A stretch of 35,373 nt of DNA from Oscillospiraceae bacterium (lineage in GTDB: Bacteria; Bacillota; Clostridia; Oscillospirales; Oscillospiraceae). Below the pieces are notes generated by a model. It saw only the letters and a program-made list of their open reading frames with translations, had not been told where the DNA came from and ran no database searches. The stretch lies in the NCBI GenBank assembly GCA_017406005.1, contig JAFQZI010000167.1, positions 1 to 35,373 on the forward strand, given 5' to 3'. A program made the position numbers and the translations under genes. Positions 24,401 to 31,530 of the stretch are shown in pieces. How positions within the stretch are numbered: the stretch's first letter is position 1; every line of letters begins with the position of its first letter.

Positions 24401-24891
24401 TTCGCCTCACAGCCGGTGGTGCTGCTGCGCTCAATGCAAAAGCCGATCTGTATGATGTCATTTTCAATCCCTTCGGAGCAGTTGATACTTCCCAGGTGGA
24501 CTTCTCCGATGCTCTTGAAGGCAGTGATCATTATGAAGCCGTACGCTTTGTATTTGAAAACCATCTTATGATGAGCAAAGAGGAGACCCGCTTCGGAGCA
24601 GAGGACAATGCTTCTCTTGGGGATCTCGCAGGCGCGCTCTATGCCCTCGTCGGCGGTGACGCATCCGATCCGGATACTGCAGCTGCCTTCCTAGCCGAAA
24701 ACGGCCTCCTGCCGCCGGAATCCGATGCATCGGCAGAACTGACCGATAATACAGCTTATGAAATCCTTTCCATTTTCAGCCAGGCTGTGGGAATCCCCTT
24801 CACTGCGCCGGATCCACCGGTTGAGGACTTTGTGCTGACCCGCGCAAACCTCGCAGAAATCATAATGTTCTACACCAACGGTTTAGGCTGA
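21481..24891 (+). CDS. secreted M16C (PreP/insulinase-like) zinc metalloprotease
   Basis: A large peptidase of 1136 residues that probably degrades peptides in an enclosed chamber. It has a signal peptide (residues 1-23, cut FGFA/EN), so it is exported. The inverted zinc motif HVFEH is at 93-97 (His93, Glu96, His97) and the third ligand is Glu193 in VYSEM; the spacing of 97 from Glu96 equals that of organelle presequence protease PreP. The remaining three homologous domains lack the motif, as expected for the M16C single-chain design. An acidic, Lys/Glu-rich linker lies around residues 500-545. It starts 31 bases after the PheB gene and ends at a strong terminator. Many Firmicute relatives are cytoplasmic, so the export signal is notable. 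Peptide scavenging is the likely role. Confidence 0.93.
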   Translation: MKRILSLFLALAIVLSFSGFGFAENSALPALGETVEGFTVKEIREFPLLGADIILFEHDRTGAKLLYVANNDTNRVFDLTFFTRAIDNTGLPHVFEHATLNGSEKYPSTALFFNLMYQTYNTFMNAMTAPLFTTYPVASLSEEQLLKYADFYTDSCFHPMILEKESIFREEAWRYRLEKPEDDLTIEGTVYSEMLAGLNLDSMAYRNMLRAAFPGSTIGNESGGDPSYIPDMTWDALKDYHETYYHPSNCVAYLYGQFDHYEAFLSLLDEAFSPYEKREFTFDDAGYTPLVSSVEESLPFPVEAGSDTKNRSTIYYAFVCPGLKDDIQEELVLNTLTDLLMADASVLIQSLKKALPSGSFGSYIELDTPEDAILFYAANVNPEDAGIFRDTVNAALAEVAANGFPQDLVDGIMSSLSLSMKLSRENSSVGVNLLAAGPFVSLYASTGDPFNYLDYVDALEQMDTWNQNGRYKDAVTKWLTGNETTVLVGTYPEPGLREKMDAEEAERLAEVKASMTEEELSAIVAQTNAEKEEKDASALVAKLQAVTVSSLPEEIRIYDVEDTTDENGLRHLSAEAAVDDVGEPLLFLDAAGLPQEDLHWFVLYTALLGEMDTSSHTHEELATLLTRYFYNGSIRLSLVSTYGTKDYHPYLRSSWIATDEDLAAGYDLLYEILYDTQFTDTEKLLGLITQNKASLKSSITNSPYSAQLYRAFGAFTPLYAYYDYVNFLPYYAFLDQAEQLMQSNPEIVISKLEQIQQFFCNRANTISAYAGSAEGIEVNTALADAFFAKLDDRPTEPVSYQFETSAQREALIVDSAVQYNCIVSDFDGMDLPEYTADLDAVSALISDVYLMPMLREQYGVYTPMHGYLEDAGSYFISYRDPNITETFDVYEALPEFLSSFETDQETLDGYILSSYAGYAMPEGELSGAISSITGVLTSRPEDLKLQYMKELKALTPDRVLSLSDAYAAMMNTGIRLTAGGAAALNAKADLYDVIFNPFGAVDTSQVDFSDALEGSDHYEAVRFVFENHLMMSKEETRFGAEDNASLGDLAGALYALVGGDASDPDTAAAFLAENGLLPPESDASAELTDNTAYEILSIFSQAVGIPFTAPDPPVEDFVLTRANLAEIIMFYTNGLG

Positions 24892-24920
24892 GTAATACAG
24901 ATTACAAACCCAACAAAAAT

Positions 24921-24965
24921 CGCCCTGTTTCTGATCTCTCAGAATACAGAGCGGTTTTCTTTTTT
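24921..24965. terminator. terminator, probably bidirectional
   Basis: CGCCCTGT-TTCTGA pairs imperfectly with TCAGAA-ACAGAGCG (24921-24953), followed by TTTTCTTTTTT on the plus strand. Read leftward, the hairpin is followed by ATTTTTG, so it can also stop transcription coming from the PAP2 gene. Confidence 0.8.
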
Positions 24966-25053
24966 GTGTGGGAAAACAGGCTTTCCGGACAAGATTTATT
25001 CTTCTTCCGGCAAAAGCGTTCCTCACTGGTTGGACAGGAGCTGTTTCCTTTTG

Positions 25054-26175
25054 TTATTTCACGTGCTTGCCCTGATAGCCGGACGAGGTGGAGGTTTTTG
25101 ACTTAAACGAAAGCTTGCCTGTTGAAAGATGGCTTCTCCGGGCTGTCTGCTCGGTTTTCGCAACGGCCTCCGGCTGCGGAACAGGTTCTACAGGGGCAGT
25201 GCTCTCTGCGGGGACAGCTTCTCCCGGAGCTTCCTCCAGTTTCGCTGCAGGAGTCTCTGTCTGGACTGCAGGAGTCTCAGCCTGAGCAGCTTCCGTCGGC
25301 ACAGCGGTTTCTGCCGTTTCTGCAGGCTGGACTTCTGTAGCCTGCTCTGCAGCAGGGGCAGCTTTTTTAACCGGGAGCTTATTCAGGAGGGCAGACGCCT
25401 TCCCGGTCACAGCAGTGATATCAAACTTCTTTCCCGAACCGTTCTTCACGCTTTCGGGAGAATCCGTTTTCTCTTCAAAGGCTTTTGCGAAATAATCGTT
25501 CACCGGCTCCCCAGTAAGGCCGAGCTTCGACGGGATGCCCTTATAGTCCGGCGCAGACCAGTTTAGCACAAGGCCGCACCAGTTCTTTTTCCTGTTGATG
25601 TAGAGGAACTGGAAGATAAAGCGAGTAATGAAATAGGCAATAAAGGCAGAGGCGACGCCGATGATCGCCGCAGCCAGAACATCGGTGGGATAGTGCGCCA
25701 TGAGATAATTGCGGGAAAGCATCATCAGTACCACCCAGACAATGGCCGGAACTGTCCATTTCTTTCCTTTCATGAGGCGGATTGCCACCATGCCTGCTGC
25801 CGCTGCCGTAACATGCCCGGAGGGGAAAGACCATCCGTCTTCCGCCGGTGCGTTGATATCCGCCCACCACTGGGAATAGGGAGCCACCGTAAGCGGGCGG
25901 GGACGGGCAATGGCATCTTTCAGGATCACATTCGTAATCAGCGCCCCGCAGCAGACCGCGCCGAAAATGCAGACGCCGAGTTTACGCGTTTTGGGGAACA
26001 GCATAAAGATGATCGCGGCCAGGAAGAAAACCAGCCCTTTTTCGCCGATCAGTGTGATCAGCTTGGCGAGGAATGTGAAGAAGCCGTTGCTGACAGCGTG
26101 AAGTGCTGACAGGATCAGCCTGTCATATCCGGCAAACGCCGTGTTCAGCCAGCTGGCTGCTGCAGTAAGTTCCAA
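25054..26175 (-). CDS. PAP2-family membrane phosphatase with Ala/Glu/Pro-rich C-terminal tail
   Basis: Membrane lipid phosphatase, such as an undecaprenyl-pyrophosphate or phosphatidylglycerophosphate phosphatase. The 373-residue product has the three PAP2 motifs: Lys86 to Arg93-Pro94 (KDAIARPRP), PSGH at 118-121, and Ser154-Arg155 with His161 and Asp165 (SRNYLMAHYPTD). Several hydrophobic helices fill residues 1-190. From about 265 onward the sequence becomes low-complexity, rich in Ala, Glu, Pro and Thr, and ends in a basic Ser/Lys/Thr-rich stretch; this is unusual, because family members generally end near 200-220. The start codon is TTG, supported by GGAGG 8 bases upstream. It is 65 bases downstream of the MATE gene. 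The tail may be a linker to cell wall or a partner protein; this is inference. Confidence 0.9.
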   Translation of the reverse strand: MELTAAASWLNTAFAGYDRLILSALHAVSNGFFTFLAKLITLIGEKGLVFFLAAIIFMLFPKTRKLGVCIFGAVCCGALITNVILKDAIARPRPLTVAPYSQWWADINAPAEDGWSFPSGHVTAAAAGMVAIRLMKGKKWTVPAIVWVVLMMLSRNYLMAHYPTDVLAAAIIGVASAFIAYFITRFIFQFLYINRKKNWCGLVLNWSAPDYKGIPSKLGLTGEPVNDYFAKAFEEKTDSPESVKNGSGKKFDITAVTGKASALLNKLPVKKAAPAAEQATEVQPAETAETAVPTEAAQAETPAVQTETPAAKLEEAPGEAVPAESTAPVEPVPQPEAVAKTEQTARRSHLSTGKLSFKSKTSTSSGYQGKHVK

Positions 26176-26183
26176 AAAAATCG

Positions 26184-26188
26184 CCTCC
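26184..26188 (-). promoter_or_regulatory. ribosome binding site for the TTG start of the PAP2 gene
   Basis: GGAGG on the minus strand precedes the TTG at 26175 by 8 bases. No ATG in frame has a comparable site before the first transmembrane segment. Confidence 0.7.
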
Positions 26189-26240
26189 AGAAAATTTATT
26201 ATTAGGGGATGGGGAAAACTCGCCTGAACAGATGTATTAC

Positions 26241-27623
26241 TTAATCTGCAACCAGGTTATTCACCCAGATGCGTTTTTTTACGAACACATAACCGATCAC
26301 ACATTTGATGATATCGACCCCATAGCACAGAGCATAGATTGGAATGATCGGCAAAGCGGTTCCCTTGACGAGGAAGAGCGTCAGCGGGATGCAAAGGACC
26401 CAGATATACACACTGTCGTACAGGAAGGTCAGGAATGCCTTCCCGCCCGAACGCAGTGTAAAAAAGCAGGAATTGGTAAACGCGTTTGCCGGCATCATCA
26501 CAGCGTTGATGATCAGCATGCCGGTTGCCAGATGCCGAACGATCTCCGTAGTGTTGTAGATCCGCGGAACATATGGGGAGAGAAGTGCCATCACTACGCC
26601 GACAACCGCGCTGAGTGTGACGGAAAAAGCAATCAGCTTGCGGTCTTCGTCCACAGCCTGCTCCAGCTTTCCCGCGCCGAGCAGCTGCCCGACGATGATG
26701 GAAATTGCCGTACCCATCGCAAAAAAGGCACAGAAAAACAGATTGGACACAGTTGCAGCTATGTTTTCAGCCGAAACAACTTCCAGCCCACGTCGTGACA
26801 TGATCTGGTTGAGTGTCGTCATGCCGCCGGACCAGAGAAGCTCGTTGATGAGCAGCGGCATCCCGGTTTTGGAAACCTGCCCGGCAAGGCCGGCAGGAAC
26901 CTTCATGGAGCGATAAAGCCCCTTTGCAAAAGGATGCTTTGCGGTATGGGTATGCGTATAGCCAATAATAATGGTGCACTCCACCACACGCGCAAGGACT
27001 GTTGCAATTGCCGCGCCGACAACGCCGAGCTTCGGGGCACCGAGCTTGCCAAAAATCAGCATATAGTTGAAGAAGAGATTGACAAAAACCGCCAGGATTC
27101 CGGCCCTCATCGGAATCTTCGTCTCTCCGGTTTCGCGCAGGGTGCTTGAATAGACATTCAGCAGTGCAAAAAGCGGCATCTGCAGCAGCATCACATTCAT
27201 ATATTGCCTGCCGTAGTGCAGGGTCGCCGCGAGGTCGAGATTGTCCTCCCCTTCGTGGATAAACAGGGAAATCAGCTCTTCCCCAAAGGAACAAAGCATG
27301 CAGAGTGCAACAGCAAGCACGCCCAGGACAACCCAGAACTTGAATCGCATGCTGTTCCTGATGCCCTGCTCATCTCCCTTGCCATAATACTGTGCCGTAT
27401 AGATGCCCGCTCCCGCGAGGCTGCCGAAAATGCACAGATTAAAGATGAAAAGGATCTGGTTGACAATCGCCACACCGGACATCGGCTCCGTTCCGATGCG
27501 GCCAACCATAATATTGTCAAGAAGGGAGACAAAATTGGTGATGACATTCTGAATCAGGACAGGAACCATCACCGCAAACAGTTTCTTGTAAAACTCCCTG
27601 TCTCCGATATATTTTTTTAACAT
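26241..27623 (-). CDS. MATE family efflux transporter
   Basis: Cation-coupled multidrug or metabolite exporter of the MATE (NorM/DinF) family in the cytoplasmic membrane. The 460-residue length and about twelve hydrophobic segments fit the family. Typical segments include VPVLIQNVITNFVSLLDNIMVG near residues 19-40, with the conserved D-x-x-x-V-G of helix 1, and a second-half repeat around LLINELLWSGGMTTLNQIM. The ATG at 27623 has only a weak AGGT-type site. It starts 30 bases after ricT and is probably transcribed with the gltX-holB-ricT unit. The exported compound cannot be inferred from the sequence. Confidence 0.93.
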   Translation of the reverse strand: MLKKYIGDREFYKKLFAVMVPVLIQNVITNFVSLLDNIMVGRIGTEPMSGVAIVNQILFIFNLCIFGSLAGAGIYTAQYYGKGDEQGIRNSMRFKFWVVLGVLAVALCMLCSFGEELISLFIHEGEDNLDLAATLHYGRQYMNVMLLQMPLFALLNVYSSTLRETGETKIPMRAGILAVFVNLFFNYMLIFGKLGAPKLGVVGAAIATVLARVVECTIIIGYTHTHTAKHPFAKGLYRSMKVPAGLAGQVSKTGMPLLINELLWSGGMTTLNQIMSRRGLEVVSAENIAATVSNLFFCAFFAMGTAISIIVGQLLGAGKLEQAVDEDRKLIAFSVTLSAVVGVVMALLSPYVPRIYNTTEIVRHLATGMLIINAVMMPANAFTNSCFFTLRSGGKAFLTFLYDSVYIWVLCIPLTLFLVKGTALPIIPIYALCYGVDIIKCVIGYVFVKKRIWVNNLVAD

Positions 27624-27653
27624 ATAAGCTGACCTATGTCAGAGCCGCCTTCG

Positions 27654-29087
27654 TCAGCCGGATGTCTGCCCGCTTCCTCCGGATGGTTTTTTCCCCCGGT
27701 GGTAATATCTCCGGCGGCTGTTCTTTTTCTTTTCGGAAGATGCGCCGGGTGCAGGGGCTGCTTCCTGAGCCGGCTTTTCCTGCCCGGTTTGTTTTCCTTT
27801 TTCTGCCGTACGCTCTGCACCGGAGAGCTCTTTTTTGCTTTCGGCGCTCTCTGTTTTCTTATTATGCTGCCTGTTTCCGGATGTGCGGCGATGTGCCCTT
27901 GCATTTCTCCGGCTCCCGCCGGCATGGGCAGCATGCTCTGCCGGCTCGTCAGCCTTGGGGGATACTTTTTTCTCTTCCTGTGGTGCAGCTTTCACTTCCG
28001 GTTCAGGTTTTTCCGGGTTCCCATGGGGCTTGCTCCCGCTTTGCTTCGTACCGGGACGCCTCTTCTGCCGACGGCGGCGGGACGACTGACGGAGAGCGAC
28101 TTCCTCTTTCAGTTCCTCTAATGCCGCTTCATTTAGCAGTTCGGCAACTTCCGCTTCCTTCTCTTCCTCTGCAAACATCAGCGGAAGCGCCCAGGGATCT
28201 TCTTCCTCAAGAGGCTCCTCGGCTTCAGGCACGTAATTCAGCACCTTAGGATACGCTTCTCCCTCTTTGGGATGCCCGCCGGGGACCGCTGCGACTTCCG
28301 CCGCTTTGAAGAGATGGGTTGCCTCGTCCGACTCTCCCTCCAGATGCACTTTCACGAGCTGCTTCAGGAGATCAACAGAAACCACATTGCCGTAGCCAGC
28401 GGTGGTTTCCACAAAAGCGCCCTGCTTCGGGACGTTTTTCACCAGATCTTCATAGGCTTCTTCCTCATAGCGGAGGCAGCACATCAGGCGCCCGCAGCTG
28501 CCGGAGATCTTTGCAGGATTCAGGGAGAGATTCTGGATTTTTGCCATTTTGGTAGAAACCGGAGCAAATTCATTGAGGAAAGCATGGCAGCAATACGGCC
28601 TGCCGCAGATGCCGATACCTCCCAGCATTTTTGCCTCATCCCTAACGCCGATCTGCCGCAGCTCGATGCGGTTATGGAACACACTGGCAAGATCCTTCAC
28701 CAGTTCGCGAAAGTCCACGCGGCCGTCAGCCGTGAAAAAGAAGAGAGTTTTGCTGCCGTCAAAACAGCATTCCACATCAACGAGTTTCATATCAAGCCCG
28801 TGATCTTCAATTTTCTTCTGGCAGATGACAAAGGCTTCCTTTTCACGAAGGCGGTTCTGTTCTTCCGTTCGCTTATCCTGTTCGGTGGCAATGCGCACAA
28901 CCGGACGCAACGGCTTGACGATCGATGCGTCCTCTACCATGCGGTTGCCCTGCGCACATTCTGCAATTTCAAGCCCTTTTGCAGTCTCGACAATGACTTT
29001 GTCTCCCTCGCGTAGGATCATACCCTCCGGAGAAAAGTAATAACTCTTTCCGCTGGATTTGAATTTTATGCTAACAATTTCTGTCAA
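27654..29087 (-). CDS. ricT: RicT (YaaT/PSP1) family protein with long basic tail
   Basis: RicT-type protein that, in Bacillus, forms a complex with RicA and RicF (YmcA, YlbF), carries 4Fe-4S clusters and modulates RNase Y-dependent mRNA maturation. The PSP1 core fills about residues 1-255. The conserved cysteines are visible: Cys161, Cys166, Cys167, and Cys198, Cys203, Cys204. From about 330 to 477 the sequence becomes charged, low-complexity and very basic, with Lys/Arg/Gln/Ser-rich blocks; B. subtilis RicT is about 275 residues, so this tail is extra and looks disordered and RNA-binding. The start is TTG, with GAGGAG 6 bases upstream, overlapping the holB stop by 4 bases. The holB-ricT order is common in Firmicutes. 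Confidence 0.93.
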   Translation of the reverse strand: MTEIVSIKFKSSGKSYYFSPEGMILREGDKVIVETAKGLEIAECAQGNRMVEDASIVKPLRPVVRIATEQDKRTEEQNRLREKEAFVICQKKIEDHGLDMKLVDVECCFDGSKTLFFFTADGRVDFRELVKDLASVFHNRIELRQIGVRDEAKMLGGIGICGRPYCCHAFLNEFAPVSTKMAKIQNLSLNPAKISGSCGRLMCCLRYEEEAYEDLVKNVPKQGAFVETTAGYGNVVSVDLLKQLVKVHLEGESDEATHLFKAAEVAAVPGGHPKEGEAYPKVLNYVPEAEEPLEEEDPWALPLMFAEEEKEAEVAELLNEAALEELKEEVALRQSSRRRRQKRRPGTKQSGSKPHGNPEKPEPEVKAAPQEEKKVSPKADEPAEHAAHAGGSRRNARAHRRTSGNRQHNKKTESAESKKELSGAERTAEKGKQTGQEKPAQEAAPAPGASSEKKKNSRRRYYHRGKKPSGGSGQTSG

Positions 29088-29905
29088 TTTATACTCCTCT
29101 TTTGCTTTCCGGCAAGAATCGAGCCGGTTTCCAACAGCCCGAAAACCTGCTTTACATTGACATTCACTTTCAGATAATCAATGCATTTTTCCATCAGCTC
29201 AACGAGAGCGTGCAGTTGCTGCGGTCCCATGCCCATAGAATCGGCACGGAAACAGAGCGCCTCGGTAACACGCTGCTCTGCGCAGAGGCAGAATTCCGTC
29301 ATCTCCTGAAAAGAGATCCCCGCGTTTTCCTCGCAAAACTGCCAGAGGGAAAGCCTGTCTCCCGCCGCCACTCTCTTCAGGTATTCTTCCGCAAGCGCCG
29401 CCATTGTACTTGCTTCCGCTTCATTTTCTGCCGCCACGGTTACTTCCACACAGCGTGACCGAACCGTCGGCAGCAGACGCCCGGGATTGGATACGCACAG
29501 CACGATCACCGCTCCGTTCGGCGGCTCCTCCAGAAACTTCAGAGAGGCATTCTGGGCCTCCGGATTCATGAATTCCGCATCTTTGAAGAGATAGACCTTT
29601 CTCGGTGCTTCATTCGGAAGGATCGCTGCATCGGCAGCTGCTTCTCTGACCTGATCTACGACGACCTCGCGCTTCTTTTTCCCGGCATCATTGGTCAGCC
29701 TTTCGATCACGGTAATATCCGGATGCAATCCGGCCAGAGCTTTTCGGCAGGCATTGCATTTCCCGCAGGGAAGGGGTGGCCGGCCCTGGCAGACGGCAGC
29801 CTGAGCAATGCGGAGTGCCTCCTGCCATCCGTCTTCTGCTGAAGGCGCAACGACGATATAAGCGTGCCGGATCTCTTCGGCGTTTTCGAAGCGGACCTTT
29901 GCCAT
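29084..29905 (-). CDS. holB: DNA polymerase III subunit delta' (clamp loader)
   Basis: Clamp-loader subunit of 273 residues, AAA+ fold, that helps load the sliding clamp. The four-cysteine zinc site is present: Cys39, Cys47, Cys50, Cys53. The sensor segment LPTVRSRC, with conserved Ser-Arg-Cys, follows the LKFLEEPP box. The P-loop position reads APSAEDGW, without the Gly-Lys-Ser/Thr, so the subunit cannot bind ATP in the usual way, as in many delta' proteins. The frame is open 27 codons upstream, but the ATG at 29905, one base after the gltX stop, fits the family start; a GGAG lies upstream inside gltX. It overlaps ricT by 4 bases. Expression is therefore coupled to gltX and ricT. Confidence 0.88.
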   Translation of the reverse strand: MAKVRFENAEEIRHAYIVVAPSAEDGWQEALRIAQAAVCQGRPPLPCGKCNACRKALAGLHPDITVIERLTNDAGKKKREVVVDQVREAAADAAILPNEAPRKVYLFKDAEFMNPEAQNASLKFLEEPPNGAVIVLCVSNPGRLLPTVRSRCVEVTVAAENEAEASTMAALAEEYLKRVAAGDRLSLWQFCEENAGISFQEMTEFCLCAEQRVTEALCFRADSMGMGPQQLHALVELMEKCIDYLKVNVNVKQVFGLLETGSILAGKQKRSIN

Positions 29906-29906
29906 G

Positions 29907-31382
29907 TCAGGCGAGCTTCTCCAGGCCGATGCGCAGCCGGCGCAAAGTTTCTTCTCTGCCGAGAATCCTGCAGATTTCCACTGCACCGCCCGGCGTCACA
30001 GCCTTGCCAGCCGCCGCAATTCTGACAGGCCACATAACCACAGATTTTTTAACCTCCATCCGCTCTGTCAGCTCCGTCATGGCGGCGAGGATGCCCTCAT
30101 CCTTCCACTCCGTCAGAGCTTCAAACATCGGAAGGATATCCGTCAGCACCGCTTTGGAGGATTCCAACGTGCTCTTGCTCTTCTGATGTACGAAAAGCGA
30201 AGCATCATATTCCGGCAGAACATCAAAAAAGTCAAGCTTCTCAGGGATATCGGTCAGGATCTCCGTGCGCTGCTGCAGGAGAGCGGCAATCGCAACAGGA
30301 TCTATGGCCGGGTTCTTCACAGCTTGCCGGATAAAGGGCTCTGCAACCTTTGCAAATTTTTCCGGAGCCATGGCACGGATATATTCCGCATTGAAATATC
30401 TCAGCTTTTCAAGATCAAAGATAGCCGGCGATTTAGAAATTCCCTTCAGATCAAAAATCTCTTTCAGTTCTTCAAGGGAATAGATTTCCCGTTCTCCGCC
30501 GGGGCTCCAGCCCAGAAGTGCCACATAATTGATGACGGCATCGGTCAGATAGCCCTGCGCGATAAGATCCTCATAAGAGGGGTCGCCGTGACGCTTGGAC
30601 ATCTTGTTGTGTGCATCCCGCATCACCGGAGAACAATGGACGTAACGGGGGATCTCCCAGCCAAAGCCCTCATAAAGCAGATTATACTTTGGTGCCGAGG
30701 AGAGGTATTCGCTCCCACGCACCACATGCGTAATGCCCATCAGATGGTCATCCACGACATTCGCAAAATTGTAGGTGGGCATCCCGTCTCTCTTGATCAG
30801 CACCTGATCATCGAGCGTCTTGTTTTCCACCGTGATGTCCCCGAAAATCTCGTCATGGAAGGTCGTCGTCCCTTCATGCGGAATTCTCTGGCGGATGACA
30901 TATGGCTTCCCTTCCGCAACGCGGGCATCCGACTCTTCCCGCGAAAGTGTACGGCAGGGATCATCAGCACGGTCAAATTCGCCGGAGTCTTCTTCACTCT
31001 CGGCTTTTTCGCAAAAGCAGCGGTAAGCGCAGCCCTTTTCCACAAGCAGTTCGGCATATTCCTTGTACATCGCCATACGCTCGCTCTGGATATACGGTGC
31101 CACGGGCCCGCCGACATCCGGGCCTTCATCATGCTCAAGATGGCATTCTTCCATCGTACGGTAAATCACATCCGTCGCACCTTCGATCAGGCGGCCGCGG
31201 TCGGTATCTTCAATACGGAGAATAAACTTTCCTCCCGCATGACGGGCTATCAGGTAAGTATACAGCGCCGTGCGCAGATTGCCCACGTGCATATAACCTG
31301 TGGGGGAAGGTGCAAACCTCGTACGCACTTCACCGACAGGAATCTTCTTTTCATTTGCTTCGAACCATGTCATGTCTTTCAT
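29907..31382 (-). CDS. gltX: glutamyl-tRNA synthetase
   Basis: Charges tRNA-Glu (and, in organisms without GlnRS, tRNA-Gln) with glutamate. The product is 491 residues. Class I motifs are clear: HVGN at 32-35 (HIGH-like) after FAPSPTG, and KMSKR at 260-264. The glutamate and tRNA recognition region ENKTLDDQVLIKRDG-like stretch is normal. The start at 31382 is chosen because GGAG (31392-31395) lies 9 bases upstream. The frame is open further to an ATG at 31409, but the ribosome site would then be inside the coding region. It heads the leftward unit gltX-holB-ricT, possibly with the MATE and PAP2 genes. The promoter at 31419-31447 overlaps that of trpS. No T-box leader fits in the short intergenic region. 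Confidence 0.97.
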   Translation of the reverse strand: MKDMTWFEANEKKIPVGEVRTRFAPSPTGYMHVGNLRTALYTYLIARHAGGKFILRIEDTDRGRLIEGATDVIYRTMEECHLEHDEGPDVGGPVAPYIQSERMAMYKEYAELLVEKGCAYRCFCEKAESEEDSGEFDRADDPCRTLSREESDARVAEGKPYVIRQRIPHEGTTTFHDEIFGDITVENKTLDDQVLIKRDGMPTYNFANVVDDHLMGITHVVRGSEYLSSAPKYNLLYEGFGWEIPRYVHCSPVMRDAHNKMSKRHGDPSYEDLIAQGYLTDAVINYVALLGWSPGGEREIYSLEELKEIFDLKGISKSPAIFDLEKLRYFNAEYIRAMAPEKFAKVAEPFIRQAVKNPAIDPVAIAALLQQRTEILTDIPEKLDFFDVLPEYDASLFVHQKSKSTLESSKAVLTDILPMFEALTEWKDEGILAAMTELTERMEVKKSVVMWPVRIAAAGKAVTPGGAVEICRILGREETLRRLRIGLEKLA

Positions 31383-31391
31383 TCCATTTTT

Positions 31392-31395
31392 CTCC
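31392..31395 (-). promoter_or_regulatory. ribosome binding site deciding the gltX start
   Basis: GGAG on the minus strand is 9 bases before the ATG at 31382. Longer in-frame starts have no comparable site. Confidence 0.6.
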
Positions 31396-31418
31396 ATTCT
31401 CAATAACATAACTAATAT

Positions 31419-31447
31419 ATAATAAGAATTAATTTTGCAGTTGTCAA
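31419..31447 (-). promoter_or_regulatory. promoter of the gltX unit
   Basis: On the minus strand TTGACA (31442-31447), a 17-base spacer and TATTAT (31419-31424). Confidence 0.7.
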
Positions 31448-31469
31448 GTCGAAGTTCTTCTGATAAAAT
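31441..31469 (+). promoter_or_regulatory. promoter of trpS
   Basis: TTGTCA (31441-31446), a 17-base spacer and TAAAAT (31464-31469). Its -35 hexamer overlaps the divergent gltX -35 hexamer in five of six positions. Confidence 0.65.
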
Positions 31470-31530
31470 ATGGAACTACGAATAATCCGCATCAAGTGCG
31501 GATAAAAATCATGAAGAAGGTACCTCACAA

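Noticed and set aside
21802-24564. Two long leftward frames (21802-23334 and 23389-24564) opposite the M16 protease gene
   Set aside because: Both lie fully inside a gene with intact active site and signal peptide, and neither shows motifs.
31383-31530. T-box or attenuator leader for gltX or trpS
   Set aside because: The intergenic region is about 150 bases and is used up by two promoters; there is no space for a T-box stem and no T-box sequence is visible.
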